Shown here piece by piece: positions 5,127 through 6,045 of a stretch of DNA of 6,045 nt. The position numbers were made by a program, and so were the translations under genes. Position 1 is the first letter of the stretch, and each line of letters starts with the position of its first letter. Under the pieces are notes generated by a model. That model did not search any database, was not told the DNA's origin, and saw only the letters and a list, made by a program, of their open reading frames with translations. This DNA comes from Chloroflexota bacterium (GTDB lineage: Bacteria; Chloroflexota; Dormibacteria; Dormibacterales; Dormibacteraceae), in the NCBI GenBank assembly GCA_003446775.1, contig DMCH01000074.1:3564-9608 (forward strand), in the 5' to 3' direction.

Positions 5127-5705
5127 TTAGCCTCGGCCCGGTCGCTCGCCGGGTTCATCCTTGGCCTTGGGCTCGTCGGGGAGCTCGGGCAGATCAAGGC
5201 TGTTGACGAAGTCGCGGAACACCGCGAGGCGTTCGTCGTCGATGGGCGTCTCGGTCTTGTCCTTGTCGTCCGCCGACTCGTCTGCCTCCGGGATGATGCC
5301 GGCGGCTTCCATGACCTCAGTCGCGACGAAGATCGGGCACTCCATGCGGACGGCCAGCGCGATCGCGTCCGAAGGCCGGGCGTCGAAATCGAGGTCGCGC
5401 CCGTCCTGCTTCACGTACAGGCGCGCGTAGAAGACCTGGTCGGCGAGGCGGGTCACGACGATGCGCTTGACGCTGACGCCGAGGTCGCCGAAGGCGGTGG
5501 CCATCAGGTCGTGGGTGAGAGGACGCCCCAGCGGGTTGCCTGAGATCTTGGTCGCGATCGCCTGGGCCTCGAAGGACCCGATCCAGATCGGGAGGTATCG
5601 GTCCGCCTCCTTCTCCTTCAGGATCACCAGGTGCTGGGCGGTCGGCATGTGGATCCGGATGCTGTCGACCGCGACCTCGATGAGGTTTTTCATCCTCGGG
5701 CCCAT
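5127..5705 (-). CDS. DUF151 / bifunctional nuclease (Bfn) family protein
   Basis: This is a 192-residue protein whose core (residues ~5-140) is the DUF151 domain. The core shows HLVILKEKEADRYLPIWIG, FEAQAIATKISG, RPLTHDLM, and the family hallmark ARPSDAIALAVRMECPIFVATEVMEAAG. Homologues have reported DNase/RNase activity, but the biological role in bacteria is uncertain. The last ~50 residues are acidic and then basic and probably disordered (ADESADDKDK; DEPKAKDEPGERPGRG), with a helix between (ERLAVFRDFVNSL) that is common after this domain. The ATG at 5705 has AGAGG at 5710-5714, 4 nt upstream; an in-frame ATG at 5693 (Met5) is an alternative with worse spacing. It is the first gene of the operon with MgtC and DegV, divergent from polA. 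Confidence 0.92.
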   Translation of the reverse strand: MGPRMKNLIEVAVDSIRIHMPTAQHLVILKEKEADRYLPIWIGSFEAQAIATKISGNPLGRPLTHDLMATAFGDLGVSVKRIVVTRLADQVFYARLYVKQDGRDLDFDARPSDAIALAVRMECPIFVATEVMEAAGIIPEADESADDKDKTETPIDDERLAVFRDFVNSLDLPELPDEPKAKDEPGERPGRG

Positions 5706-5755
5706 TCTACCTCTGGGGCTCCGAGGTACCCCCCGGTTTGAACTCAGTGGCTCCG

Positions 5756-5761
5756 TAGAAT
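5756..5761 (+). promoter_or_regulatory. -10 element of a probable leaderless polA transcript
   Basis: TAGAAT matches the consensus at five of six places and ends 6 nt before the GTG at 5768. Transcription at the usual distance would start on that G. The -35 is not clear: TTGAAC at 5738-5743 is too close (12 bp) for a standard spacer. Confidence 0.5.
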
Positions 5762-5767
5762 CCAGGG

Positions 5768-6045
5768 GTGGCGAAGGGGAAGCGCGGGCGGCTCGTTTTG
5801 ATCGACGCCCACAGCCTCATCTACAGGGCGTTCTTCGCCCTGCCGCCGATGAGCACGTCGGACGGGCAGGTGACCAATGCCGTCTACGGCTTCACGTCCA
5901 TGCTCGCGATCGTCCTGGCCTCGCGCCCGGAGTTCGCGGCTGCCGCCTTCGACCTGGCAGCGCCCACCTTCCGCTCGAAGGAGTTCGAGGAGTACAAGGC
6001 CGGCCGACGGGCCATGCCGGACGACCTCCGCCCGCAAATCGAGAA
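5768..6045 (+). CDS. polA: DNA polymerase I, N-terminal 5'-3' exonuclease part (3'-truncated by the window edge)
   Basis: The first ~92 codons of a PolA-type protein are present, from GTG 5768 to the window edge. After a short basic leader (AKGKRGR) the sequence shows the metal-dependent 5' nuclease motifs: LVLIDAHSLIYRAFFALP with the first conserved Asp, GQVTNAVYGFTSML, AFD followed by APTFRSKEFEEYKAGR, then MPDDLRPQIE. This domain removes RNA primers and damaged strands during Okazaki-fragment maturation and repair. The classical IDGH is IDAH here, a small change. Whether polymerase and proofreading domains follow cannot be seen, so a stand-alone 5' exonuclease remains possible. The gene diverges from the DUF151 gene across a 62-bp spacer. 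The start has only a weak AGGGG directly adjoining it and fits leaderless expression. Confidence 0.92.
   Translation, partial: MAKGKRGRLVLIDAHSLIYRAFFALPPMSTSDGQVTNAVYGFTSMLAIVLASRPEFAAAAFDLAAPTFRSKEFEEYKAGRRAMPDDLRPQIE

Noticed and set aside
5714..5761. Short direct repeat GGCTCCG in the spacer between the DUF151 and polA genes
   Set aside because: It is only 7 bp and occurs twice, about 32 bp apart; chance is likely in GC-rich sequence, and nothing else supports a binding site.
5744..6037. Minus-strand open frame opposite polA
   Set aside because: It is antisense to the conserved 5' nuclease motifs, has no ribosome site, and reads as low-complexity Arg/Gly/Glu-rich sequence.
1..6045. Search for tRNA, rRNA, CRISPR, insertion sequences, toxin-antitoxin or phage/defence genes
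   Set aside because: By eye there are no tRNA-like cloverleaf ends, no regularly spaced direct repeats, no transposase or integrase motifs, and no terminal inverted repeats with target duplication. All longer stretches are explained by recognised families.

Overview
The window is GC-rich bacterial chromosome, densely packed with ordinary housekeeping and accessory genes. GTG, TTG and probably CTG starts are common. Several plus-strand genes begin without a Shine-Dalgarno sequence and look leaderless. The gene mix (DUF151/Bfn nuclease, DegV, short MgtC, SCP2-domain protein, a Pro/Ser-rich lipoprotein, PolA) suits a high-GC Gram-positive-related or Chloroflexota-like soil bacterium. This placement is an inference from gene content and start usage, not from a marker gene.

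Layout, left to right. Positions 1-912 (+) hold the 3' part of an NAD(P)-dependent aldehyde dehydrogenase, followed at 945-1139 (+) by a 64-residue two-helix membrane protein. Two back-to-back GC-rich hairpins (1156-1199) separate this from the convergent 1215-1610 (-) DksA/TraR-type zinc-finger protein. A roughly 100-bp divergent spacer leads to 1714-2382 (+), a secreted lipoprotein with an unusual internal Pro/Ser-rich insert. It converges on 2411-2749 (-), an SCP2 sterol/lipid-binding domain protein. That gene is divergent from 2818-3804 (+), a metallo-beta-lactamase-fold hydrolase of the LACTB2/glyoxalase II type. The hydrolase's 3' end overlaps by 47 bp the 3' end of a minus-strand operon.

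That operon is read right to left: a bifunctional nuclease-family DUF151 protein (5127-5705), an MgtC/SapB-family membrane protein (about 4660-5121), and a DegV-family fatty-acid-binding protein (3758-4663). The junctions are a 5-nt gap and a TTGA stop/start overlap, so the three are probably co-translated. Divergent from it, 5768 to the right edge (+) is the N-terminal 5'-3' exonuclease region of DNA polymerase I, running off the window.

No RNA genes, CRISPR arrays, transposases, integrases or recognisable defence or biosynthetic systems were found. The points most worth a second look are the absence of any ATG, GTG or TTG start for a full-length MgtC, the apparent leaderless starts on the plus strand, the paired hairpins, and the insert inside the lipoprotein domain. 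I do not see strong evidence for a wholly new system here.
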